A stretch of 64,000 nucleotides of DNA from Pseudoduganella rivuli. Lineage in GTDB: Bacteria; Pseudomonadota; Gammaproteobacteria; Burkholderiales; Burkholderiaceae_D. The position numbers and the translations under genes were made by a program. A model generated the notes under the pieces. That model was not told the DNA's origin. It did not search any database and saw nothing but the letters and a program-made list of their open reading frames with translations. Where the stretch lies: contig NZ_WKJJ01000011.1 of the NCBI RefSeq assembly GCF_009674485.1, forward strand, positions 225,416-289,415. Reading direction: 5' to 3'. This document shows, one piece after another, positions 42,561-50,312 of the stretch (the stretch's first letter is position 1; each line of letters starts with the position of its first letter).

Positions 42561-44407
42561 TGCACCGCCTCCCCGTTGCGCGACCGTCGCCACCGACGCC
42601 ATCCAAACCCCAGTCCCGCGAGCACCAACACCAGCGCCAGGGCGGCGGCCGCCAGCATCGGCGCCAGTTGCCGCGCCAGGATCGGCCAGTTGTTGATCAA
42701 GACCTGGCGCGGCCCGTTGAAGCCGGGCGGCGGCCGGATCACGCCGTTCTGCAGCACGTATTGCGCCATCTCCGCTTGCATGTCCCGCAGCACTTCCGGT
42801 TTGCCGGCGGACAGGTCGTTCGCCTCCAGCGGATCGGCCGCCAGGTCGATCAACCGGGGCTTGCCATCGCCAAAGGGCGCTGTATTGCGCACCAGTTTGT
42901 ATTTGCCCTTGAACAGGGCTTCCGCGCCGGTCGCCTCGAAACCGATCGCTTCGCCGCCCCCGTGGAAGGCGGGCCGAAATCCCGCCAGGTGCGCCATCAG
43001 GCTGGTCCCGGTGGGCGCGTGCAGCCGCTGTCCACGATAGTCCGCTCCCGGCAGGGGAATCCCCGCCAGGTCCAGCATCGTCGGCAGAAAATCCGTCGCA
43101 TAGGCGAAGCCATGGCTGATTTGGCCGGGCTGGATGCGGGCCGGATAGCTCAGCATGAATGGCACGCGCATGCCGCCCTCGCCCGCCGTCCCCTTGAACA
43201 GCGCAAACGGCGTATTGGACACTTCCGCCCAATCCTGGCCATAGTGCGCATAGCTGCCCTTTTGCCCCAGCGTTTCCGGGTCGAGGTTGAACCGCACGTT
43301 GTACCACAGCTTGAACGGCAGGTTCAGGCGGTTCAATTCATACGGATCGGCGCCATTGTCGGACATGACGACAAAGGCCGTGTTATCCAGCTGGCCGATT
43401 TGCTTCAAATACGCGCGCAGGCGGCCGACGTTCTGGTCCAGGTTGTCCAGCATCGCGGCGAAGACCGCCATTTTCCGGGCATAGCCACGCCGTTCTTCCG
43501 CGCTCAATCGATCCCAGTCGCGCGCGCCGGGCGCACGGGTCAGTTGCAGGCCTGCCGGCAGCAAGCCCATTTCCACCTGGCGCCGGTAGCGTTCCTGCCG
43601 GATGGGCACCCAGCCGCCGTGGTAGCGATGCAGGTATTTCGCGATGTCGGCATCGGGCGCCTGCAGCGGCGAGTGAACGGCTTGCGGGGCCAGCATCGCG
43701 AAGAACGGTTGATGGTTGCCGCGCCCCTCGTCGATATACCGGATCAGCCGATCCATATAGTGGTTGCTCGAAAAGAAACCGGCCGGCAGCGCCGCCTGTT
43801 TGCCATCTTCCCAGCGCACCGCCTTCAGGTTCAGCGGCGCATACATCTTGCCGTCTTCGAAATTATCGGCCCCCGTCTGTTCCAGCGCGATATAGCGGCT
43901 CCAGCCCCGTGCGCCGGGCGAGCGCGCAATGCCGTCGCCCAGGTTCCACTTGCCCGCATAGAAAGTGGCGTAGCCGCCATCCTTCAACAACGTCCCCAGG
44001 CTGTGCGCCTGGTCGCTCAGGTACCCTTCATAGCCGGGCTTGCCGCGCTGGTTTTCCGCCTGCACGACCTTCAGCGTGCCCGCGCCCGCCCGGTGATTGT
44101 CGATCCCGCTCATCAGCATGGCGCGCGACGCTTCGCAGGTTGATGCGGTGTGAAAATTCGTCAGCCGCACGCCGGACGCGGCGATCTGGTCGAGGTTGGG
44201 CGTGGCGATCTCGCCGCCGTAGGCCCCGAAATCGCTGAAGCCCGCGTCGTCGACCAGGATGAATACGATATTGGGGCGCTGCGCCGCGCCGTTCGCGGTT
44301 TGCGCATGGGCCGCGGGCGCCGCCAGCGATATCCCCAGCCAGACGCAGACGATTCCCGCAAGGTAGCGCATGGAACGGGGAGGCCACGCGGGCCGTATGA
44401 CTGTCAT
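42557..44407 (-). CDS. arylsulfatase-type sulfatase, membrane-anchored
   Basis: The 616-residue protein has a signal peptide (about residues 12-36, ending AAHA), metal-binding Asp53-Asp54 (LVDDAGFSDFG), and Cys91 in CEASR as the residue to be converted to formylglycine (CxASR instead of the usual CxPSR). Further sulfatase motifs are YAGKWNLGDG and VVMSDNGAD. Near the C-terminus one hydrophobic helix (LAAAALALVLVLAGLGFGWR) with an RRWRRSR tail would anchor it in the inner membrane, facing the periplasm. The start at 44407 follows GGAGAA. It cuts sulfate esters, possibly from a polysaccharide given the GH43-like gene next door. Confidence 0.92.
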   Translation of the reverse strand: MTVIRPAWPPRSMRYLAGIVCVWLGISLAAPAAHAQTANGAAQRPNIVFILVDDAGFSDFGAYGGEIATPNLDQIAASGVRLTNFHTASTCEASRAMLMSGIDNHRAGAGTLKVVQAENQRGKPGYEGYLSDQAHSLGTLLKDGGYATFYAGKWNLGDGIARSPGARGWSRYIALEQTGADNFEDGKMYAPLNLKAVRWEDGKQAALPAGFFSSNHYMDRLIRYIDEGRGNHQPFFAMLAPQAVHSPLQAPDADIAKYLHRYHGGWVPIRQERYRRQVEMGLLPAGLQLTRAPGARDWDRLSAEERRGYARKMAVFAAMLDNLDQNVGRLRAYLKQIGQLDNTAFVVMSDNGADPYELNRLNLPFKLWYNVRFNLDPETLGQKGSYAHYGQDWAEVSNTPFALFKGTAGEGGMRVPFMLSYPARIQPGQISHGFAYATDFLPTMLDLAGIPLPGADYRGQRLHAPTGTSLMAHLAGFRPAFHGGGEAIGFEATGAEALFKGKYKLVRNTAPFGDGKPRLIDLAADPLEANDLSAGKPEVLRDMQAEMAQYVLQNGVIRPPPGFNGPRQVLINNWPILARQLAPMLAAAALALVLVLAGLGFGWRRWRRSRNGEAVQ

Positions 44408-44584
44408 GATGAATTCTCCGGTGGCCAAGGCCCGCCGGAAATCAGGAGCCTGTGCATGCCGGGCATTCTCGGACGGCAGCTATGTTGTGTCCAATGCAAA
44501 ATATGTGCAATTACGTTGCGTTTAGCGCATGGAACTCGGGACTTCGCAGGTAAATGAACGCACCTGCGCCACCTATAAGTTTGC

Positions 44585-44604
44585 TACAATGTGTTATCGA
44601 TATC
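44585..44604 (+). promoter_or_regulatory. GH43-like gene promoter -10 box with LacI-type operator
   Basis: TACAAT at 44585-44590 is a good -10 box (its -35 is weak). Directly after it GTTATCGATATC (44593-44604) is an almost perfect palindrome with one mismatched pair, with the central CG of LacI-family operators. A perfect copy (GTTATCGATAAC) occurs at 50251-50262. Confidence 0.45.
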
Positions 44605-44630
44605 AATTCACAACAAGCGAACATTTCAAC

Positions 44631-45599
44631 ATGTCCCCACTTACACGAAAAATGCTGTGCGCATCGCTGCTGGCCTTCACTTTATCGAGCGTCCAGGCCG
44701 CCGACGCCTACCTGTTCACCTATTTCGTCCAGAATGGCGAAGACGGCCTGCACCTGGCCGCCAGCAGCGACGGCTACACGTGGGAAAAACTGGGCGATGG
44801 CAAGAGCTACCTGGCGCCGACGGTTGGCAAATCCAGGCTGATGCGCGACCCGTGCATCGTGCGCGGCCCGGACGGCACCTACCACATGGTCTGGACGTCC
44901 GGATGGAATGAAAACAACATCGGCTACGCTTCGTCGACGGACCTGGTGCACTGGTCCGAACAGAAGGAATTGCCGGTGATGGCGCACGAGGCAGGCGTGC
45001 TCAATGCGTGGGCGCCGGAAATCATCTACGACGACGCGAAGCGTGAATTCGTGATTTTCTGGGCGTCCACCGTGCCCGGAAAATTCACTGAAACCGACGG
45101 CACCTCCGAGGAAAAGTACAACCACCGCATGTATGCCACGACGACCAAAGACTTCAAGACCTTCACGCCAACCAGGTTGTTCTATGATCCCGGCTTCAGC
45201 GTGATCGACGCCACCTTCGTCAAGTTCAACGGCAAGAACCACCTGCTGGTCAAGGATGAAACCGTCAAGCCGCCGCGCAAATACCTGCAGGTGGCGCCGG
45301 CCGCCAGTGTGTCCGGCCCCTTCGGCAAACCGGGCAAGCCGGTCACGCCGCCCGGCCTGTGGGTGGAGGGACCGACCGGGGTACAGGTCGGCAAGGACCT
45401 GGTCGTCTATTACGATGCCTACGCCACCCGGCGCTACGGCGCCATGCGCACGCGCGACCTGGTGCACTGGGAAGACGTGAGCGACAAAATGCACTTCCCC
45501 GACGAAGGCACGCCACAGCGAGTGCGTCACGGGACCGTGATCCAGGTGCCCGCGGAGTTGATCGCCAACCTGCGCCGGGCCAATTCCAACAAGAATTAA
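44631..45599 (+). CDS. secreted GH43-like glycoside hydrolase (five-bladed beta-propeller)
   Basis: The 322-residue protein has a signal peptide (MSPLTRKMLCASLLAFTLSS, cleavage after VQA) and a GH43/GH62/GH117-type propeller. The probable catalytic base is Asp73 (RLMRDPCIVRGPDGTYHMVW); repeated blade motifs are IGYASSTDLVHW and AMRTRDLVHW. Sugar specificity cannot be read; arabinose-, xylose- or galactose-containing chains are typical for the clan. It is divergent from the sulfatase-FGE pair and followed by a TonB-dependent receptor, so the three probably process a (sulfated) glycan. The start at 44631 is the one giving the signal peptide. Confidence 0.85.
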   Translation: MSPLTRKMLCASLLAFTLSSVQAADAYLFTYFVQNGEDGLHLAASSDGYTWEKLGDGKSYLAPTVGKSRLMRDPCIVRGPDGTYHMVWTSGWNENNIGYASSTDLVHWSEQKELPVMAHEAGVLNAWAPEIIYDDAKREFVIFWASTVPGKFTETDGTSEEKYNHRMYATTTKDFKTFTPTRLFYDPGFSVIDATFVKFNGKNHLLVKDETVKPPRKYLQVAPAASVSGPFGKPGKPVTPPGLWVEGPTGVQVGKDLVVYYDAYATRRYGAMRTRDLVHWEDVSDKMHFPDEGTPQRVRHGTVIQVPAELIANLRRANSNKN

Positions 45600-45607
45600 C
45601 ACTGCGT

Positions 45608-45648
45608 GGCCCGGAAACAGTTACTCCCAATCAACTCAGCTCCGGGCC
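45608..45648 (+). terminator. weak hairpin after the GH43-like gene
   Basis: GGCCCGGA and TCCGGGCC are exact inverted copies separated by 25 bases. There is no strong T-run, so partial termination or message stabilisation is more likely. Confidence 0.35.
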
Positions 45649-45764
45649 GATTCCTATGCTCTTTTCATATAGATTAGTAATAAAAAGTCATTAGTTCCTT
45701 TCTATATCTGTCCCTACCATGCGTTGGCAGTTACACAAAAATCAATAACGACATGGAGACAACG

Positions 45765-48530
45765 ATGGCAATGAGCACGAATGGCATGCGTAAATCCGTA
45801 TTGGCAGCACTGATCGCCGAACTGCTGGCAACCGGCGCCGTGGCGCAGACCACAGACAACACCACCGACAACACGGCGACCGTGGTGGTCAGCGGCATCC
45901 GCGCGTCGCTGGCGTCGTCGGTATCGACCAAGCGCCTGCAGGAAGGCGTGGTGGACGCGGTATCGGCCGAGGACGCCGGCAAATTTCCGGACACGAATAT
46001 CGCGGAATCGCTGCAGCGCGTGACCGGCGTGCAAATCCAGCGCAACAACGGCGAAGGCCGCTATATTTCCGTGCGCGGCCTGGGGCCCGAATTCAACAAC
46101 GTGCTGGTCAACGGCCGCACCCTCACCAGCGATACGGGCGGACGCGAATTCTCGTTCGACCTGCTGTCGTCCGACCTGATTTCCAAGGCGCTGGTCTATA
46201 AAACGTCGCAACCGTTCCTGCCGGAAGGCGGCATTGGTTCGACCGTGGACATCCAGACCGCGCGGCCATTGTCGGGCAAGGCCGGCCACACGTCGGTGGT
46301 CAACGTCTCCGATTCGTGGGATTCCAATTCGCGCAAGAACACGCCGAACCTGAGCGGCATGTACACCTTTGCCAACGACCGCAAAGACTTCGGCGTGACC
46401 GGTTCGCTGTCGTACACCGACCGCGCGTCCAAGCAGAACAAGGCCATCACCGACGCGTGGAATTACCGCGATGTCGCCATCATCAACGGCGACGCCAATT
46501 CCAAAGGACTGACGATGGCCGACGTCACCACCAAAAAATTGTACATGCCGCAAAGCTTCGGCTACCAGCAGGAAGACGAGACCCGCAAGCGCCTGGTGGC
46601 CAACCTGACGGTGCAATACAACCCGTCCGATAACTGGAAACTCACCGCCGACGCGCTGTACTCCCGCCTCAACCAGCGCAACAGCGTGATCGCCATCAGC
46701 GACTGGAACAATCCGGTGCAGGTGGCCGTGAAGTCCGACGGCAGCGGCCAGGTCACCAGTTTCATCCGGCCCGGCGCGAATTTTTACGCCAACAATCCGG
46801 CCCTGGTCGGCGATGGCAAGGCCCTCACCGACGCCAACTCGAACGACATGATCGTCAAGGGCGGCGACCGCCTGTCGATCACCAAGGCCGGCGGCCTGAA
46901 CTCGAAATGGAAACTGTCGGATGATTTGAAACTCGAGGGCGATGTGTCCGCATCGCGCACCACGTCAAAATCGCCCGACATGTGGGTGGTGGCCGGCATG
47001 GTGCCGAAAAACAGCGATGTGCTGACCTTCGGCGCGACGCCGTCCCTGGTGTTCGGCGACGGCATTGCCGACCCGGGCCTGGTGCGCGCGCATGCGGTGT
47101 CGAATAACGATGTGCGCTTTTCCGATGCGGTGCAGGAAGGCCGCTTGCACCTGTCGTGGCGCCATGAGTTGGGCGCCTTCAAGGGACTCGATTCCGGCGC
47201 CGGCTACCAGCAGCGCAAGGTGGGACGCAGCAGTTGGGGCAGCGATTCGTGGAATGCCTTCAGCGGCTACCACCTGCCGCTGCCGGCCAGCCTGTTTACC
47301 GTCACGCCGCTGGGCAATCCGTTCGGCGGCGGCGTGCAGGTGCCGGCCTCGTACCTGAGCTTCGATCCCAACGCGTACATGGCCTACCTGAACCAGCCAT
47401 CATCGCTGGCGAAGTCCAACGACCCGGCCTATTACCTCGACAAGACCCGCTTCCCGGACGGCCCGATGGCGATCGACTACACCAAGCCGAACATGTGGCG
47501 CGTGCTGGAAAAAGTATCCAGCTTCTTCGTCGACACCAAGTGGGAGGGCGAACGCTGGTCCGCCAACGCCGGGGTGCGGGTGGTGCACGTCAATTCCACG
47601 TCGACCGGCATCAGCCGCACCTTGCTGTCGGCCACGAAAAGCCCGAACGACACCACCTACATCCTGAACTGGGGGCCGTCGGCGGTGACGTCGGTCGGGA
47701 ACAGCTACAACAGCGTGCTGCCGTCGGCAAACTTCAAGTATGACCTCACGGAAGACACCATGCTGCGCCTGGGCGCCTCGAAGACCGAGACCCGTCCGAC
47801 GCTGAACCAGATGGGTGTCGACAACTGGTACGGCGGCCGCTTCGGCGACGTCCAGACCGGCGGCGGCAATCCATACCTGAAGCCGATGGAATCGAAAAAC
47901 CTGGACTTGTCGTATGAATGGTACCTGTCGAAGACCAGCTACGTCAGCGCGGCCGTGTTCCACAAACGGGTGTCGAACTTCCTGGAACAGCAACTGGTCG
48001 ATATCCGCATCCCGCAATACAGTGAAGTGGTGCACGATACCCGCATCCGCAATGGCCAGAGCGGCAAGATCAAGGGCCTGGAAATCGCCGGCCAGTACGC
48101 GTTCGACCGCGCCGTCAGCTGGCTGCGCGGCTATGGCGTGGCCGCCAACTACACCTTCGTCGACGCCAGCGCGGAACGCAACGGCGGCGCCACGGCCAAT
48201 GCGTGCGGCTACCCGGGCCTGTCCAAGCAATCGTATAACGCGTCGCTGTTCTACGAGAACGAGAAATTCCAGGCGCGCGTCAGCTACAACTGGCGCAACC
48301 ACTTCGCGGTCGATTGCGGCGGCGGCAGCACCCTGCCCCGCACCCGCTCCGCCTATGGCCAGACCGACGCCAGCCTGCGCTACAACCTGACGCCGACCGC
48401 ATCGGTTTATGCGGACGTCATCAACCTGGGCAATTCGAAGATGCACGAGTATGCCGATACTGAAAGCATGTTCCTGACCATGGAAAGCGTGGGACGCCGG
48501 ATCAATGCCGGCTTGCGGATGGCGTTCTAA
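45765..48530 (+). CDS. TonB-dependent receptor (Caulobacter-type)
   Basis: This 921-residue outer-membrane receptor has a signal peptide (about 28 residues, ending GAVAQ), a TonB-box-like segment (ATVVVSGIRASL), a plug domain (about 50-170, with VRGLGPEFNNVLVNGRT) and a 22-strand barrel ending in an aromatic residue (NAGLRMAF). It resembles the Caulobacter/Xanthomonas receptors for oligosaccharides more than siderophore receptors. The start at 45765 has GGAG at good spacing. The preceding GH43-like gene suggests that it imports glycan fragments. Confidence 0.92.
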   Translation: MAMSTNGMRKSVLAALIAELLATGAVAQTTDNTTDNTATVVVSGIRASLASSVSTKRLQEGVVDAVSAEDAGKFPDTNIAESLQRVTGVQIQRNNGEGRYISVRGLGPEFNNVLVNGRTLTSDTGGREFSFDLLSSDLISKALVYKTSQPFLPEGGIGSTVDIQTARPLSGKAGHTSVVNVSDSWDSNSRKNTPNLSGMYTFANDRKDFGVTGSLSYTDRASKQNKAITDAWNYRDVAIINGDANSKGLTMADVTTKKLYMPQSFGYQQEDETRKRLVANLTVQYNPSDNWKLTADALYSRLNQRNSVIAISDWNNPVQVAVKSDGSGQVTSFIRPGANFYANNPALVGDGKALTDANSNDMIVKGGDRLSITKAGGLNSKWKLSDDLKLEGDVSASRTTSKSPDMWVVAGMVPKNSDVLTFGATPSLVFGDGIADPGLVRAHAVSNNDVRFSDAVQEGRLHLSWRHELGAFKGLDSGAGYQQRKVGRSSWGSDSWNAFSGYHLPLPASLFTVTPLGNPFGGGVQVPASYLSFDPNAYMAYLNQPSSLAKSNDPAYYLDKTRFPDGPMAIDYTKPNMWRVLEKVSSFFVDTKWEGERWSANAGVRVVHVNSTSTGISRTLLSATKSPNDTTYILNWGPSAVTSVGNSYNSVLPSANFKYDLTEDTMLRLGASKTETRPTLNQMGVDNWYGGRFGDVQTGGGNPYLKPMESKNLDLSYEWYLSKTSYVSAAVFHKRVSNFLEQQLVDIRIPQYSEVVHDTRIRNGQSGKIKGLEIAGQYAFDRAVSWLRGYGVAANYTFVDASAERNGGATANACGYPGLSKQSYNASLFYENEKFQARVSYNWRNHFAVDCGGGSTLPRTRSAYGQTDASLRYNLTPTASVYADVINLGNSKMHEYADTESMFLTMESVGRRINAGLRMAF

Positions 48531-48552
48531 GGTCCCAGTCGTACCGCGACCG

Positions 48553-48574
48553 CCCGGCCCATGGCCGGGTTTTT
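48553..48574 (+). terminator. intrinsic terminator after the first TonB-dependent receptor
   Basis: CCCGGCC/GGCCGGG form a 7-base-pair stem with a CAT loop followed by TTTTT, 22 bases after the receptor stop codon. Confidence 0.8.
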
Positions 48575-48598
48575 GCGTTTTATTTTCACGCCTGGGTA

Positions 48599-48620
48599 GG
48601 AAAAATTCTCTTCATCCGTC
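48599..48620 (+). promoter_or_regulatory. ECF-type promoter upstream of the sigma factor gene
   Basis: GGAAAAA (48599-48605) and CATCCGTC (48613-48620) match in sequence and spacing the element at 50229-50250. The GGAA / CGTC pair is the typical layout of ECF sigma promoters, so the sigma factor probably activates its own gene. It lies about 34 bases before the ATG. Confidence 0.6.
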
Positions 48621-48653
48621 TACCTCTACGACAGCAACATATTGGGAAAACAT

Positions 48654-49226
48654 ATGGGCGATGACATCGTCGAATGGGTGACGTCGAATTTCCTGCCGTT
48701 CGAAGCCGAACTGCGCAGGATGCTGCGGCGCGTCTGCAGCGGACCGGCCGAAGTGGACGACGTGATCCAGGAGACTTACTACAAGGTGCTGGAACAGGGC
48801 AAGCTCGATCATGTGCTTGAACCCAAAGGCTTCCTGGTACGCATAGCGCGCAATATCGTGTTCGACCGGATGCGGCGCGACGCCGTCGTCAGCATTGAAT
48901 CCGTGGCCAACCTGGAAGAGCTCGACATGGCGGACAGCGCGCCCTCGACCGAGCGGGTAGCCCTCGCCCGGGCCGAGCTGCGCTGGGTATTCGGCCTGAT
49001 TGCCAACCTGCCGGAACGCTGCAAGGAAGTGTTTACGGCCAGGCGGATCTATGGCCTGTCGCAAGCCGAGACCGCCGAGTCGCTGCAAGTGTCGGAAGGT
49101 GTGGTGGAGCAGGAAAGCATGCGGGGCATGCGCCTGATCTCCGACATGATCGCCCGCGTCGGCGTCCAGGAAACGCCTGCCAGGAAGCAACCCACCGCCA
49201 GGAAACGCCATGTCCATGATCGATGA
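48654..49226 (+). CDS. FecI-like ECF sigma factor
   Basis: The 190-residue protein has sigma region 2 (AEVDDVIQETYYKVLEQG, FLVRIARNIVFDRMRR) and region 4 (LPERCKEVFTARRIYGLSQA, TAESLQVSEGVVEQESMRGM). It is of the FecI type that works with a FecR anti-sigma factor and a signalling receptor. An upstream in-frame TTG (48642) is an alternative start. Its end overlaps the FecR gene by 17 bases. Two matching ECF promoters, one before its own gene and one before the STN receptor, are its likely targets. Confidence 0.92.
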   Translation: MGDDIVEWVTSNFLPFEAELRRMLRRVCSGPAEVDDVIQETYYKVLEQGKLDHVLEPKGFLVRIARNIVFDRMRRDAVVSIESVANLEELDMADSAPSTERVALARAELRWVFGLIANLPERCKEVFTARRIYGLSQAETAESLQVSEGVVEQESMRGMRLISDMIARVGVQETPARKQPTARKRHVHDR

Positions 49227-50193
49227 TGAAGCCCTGCGATGGGTAACGCGCCAGTCGCGGCAGGAACTCGATCCGGCCGAACGCGCGGCATTGGACGCGT
49301 GGCTGGCGGCGGACAGGCGCCACCAGGGCGCTTACTTGCGGGCGCGCGCCATCGACCACGCGCTGGGCCGCGCCATGGTGCCGCAAACGCTGCGCCCGAA
49401 ACGCGAACGCCTCGAGGTGGAATGGGCCGCCGCGCCCTGGAAGCAAACCGCTTCGCGCCGCAAATGGATCACAACCGGCGCGATCGCGGCCGGCGCCGCC
49501 GTGCTGGCCACCGCCGGCCTGCTGCCCGCCGCGGCGGACACGCTCGTGCTCAGCACGGCCAAGGGCGAATTCCGCAAAGTACCGCTGGCGGACAAGTCCG
49601 TGGCGGACATCAACAGCGGCAGCCAGCTGGAGTGGAAGCAAACGCCAAACCGCCGGCAGATGACATTGCGGCGCGGCGAAGTGTGGCTGCAGGTGGCCAG
49701 GGACAAAACCAAACCCTTCATCGTCGAAGCGGGCCAGGTGCGCGTGCGCGCGGTCGGCACGGCCTTCGGCGTGCGGCGCTATGGCAATGGCGCCGAAGTG
49801 CTGGTCACGGAAGGCTCGGTGGAAGTGTGGAGCGGCGATGGCGCGGCGCCGGTGCGTTTGCTGAAGGCGGGCGACAGGGCATTTGTGCCGGACCGGGCCG
49901 CCGACATCAACGTGGCGCGCCAGCCGGCGGAAGTCGAACGGAAACTCGCGTGGAGGGAGGGCAAGGTGGTCTTTCAAAACCAGACGCTGAGCGAAGCGGT
50001 GGCGGACTTCAACCGCTACAGCCAGAAGAAGATCATCATCGTCGACCCCGCGCTGGGTAAAAGGAAACTGGTCGGCCAGTACCAGATCGACGCGCCGGAA
50101 TTGTTTGCGCGCGACGTCAGCAGCATGCTGGGCGTGTCGGTCCACGTCACTGCCGATCAGATCATCATAGGCGAACCGCTTCGCGCCGGGTGA
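49210..50193 (+). CDS. FecR-like anti-sigma factor / transmembrane regulator
   Basis: The 327-residue protein has the N-terminal DUF4880-type cytoplasmic part (ALRWVTRQSRQELDPAERAA, with WL then RH), one membrane helix (about residues 88-106: TTGAIAAGAAVLATAGLLPA) and a periplasmic FecR domain (GEVWLQVARDKTKPFIVEAG, VRAVGTAFGVRRY) followed by a C-terminal STN-like segment. It relays the state of the outer-membrane receptor to the ECF sigma factor. It overlaps the sigma gene by 17 bases, a normal arrangement for the pair. Confidence 0.92.
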   Translation: MSMIDDEALRWVTRQSRQELDPAERAALDAWLAADRRHQGAYLRARAIDHALGRAMVPQTLRPKRERLEVEWAAAPWKQTASRRKWITTGAIAAGAAVLATAGLLPAAADTLVLSTAKGEFRKVPLADKSVADINSGSQLEWKQTPNRRQMTLRRGEVWLQVARDKTKPFIVEAGQVRVRAVGTAFGVRRYGNGAEVLVTEGSVEVWSGDGAAPVRLLKAGDRAFVPDRAADINVARQPAEVERKLAWREGKVVFQNQTLSEAVADFNRYSQKKIIIVDPALGKRKLVGQYQIDAPELFARDVSSMLGVSVHVTADQIIIGEPLRAG

Positions 50194-50228
50194 CCGGCAT
50201 GGTTGAAAAATAAGTGCAGGAACCGCTA

Positions 50229-50250
50229 GGAAAAAATCCCGCCATCCGTC
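50229..50250 (+). promoter_or_regulatory. ECF-type promoter upstream of the STN receptor
   Basis: GGAAAAA (50229-50235) and CATCCGTC (50243-50250) have the same sequence and spacing as the element at 48599-48620. It is 63 bases before the receptor ATG and is a probable target of the adjacent FecI-like sigma factor. Confidence 0.6.
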
Positions 50251-50263
50251 GTTATCGATAACG
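50250..50263. promoter_or_regulatory. LacI-type palindromic operator at the STN receptor promoter
   Basis: CGTTATCGATAACG is a perfect 14-base palindrome with a central CG. It directly abuts the -10 part of the ECF promoter, so a bound repressor would cover the transcription start. A near copy is at 44593-44604. No LacI-family gene is in the window. Confidence 0.5.
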
Positions 50264-50312
50264 GAGCAACATAGTTCCGGCGATATCGAGGTTAGTCCGA
50301 GAGGAGATGCGC

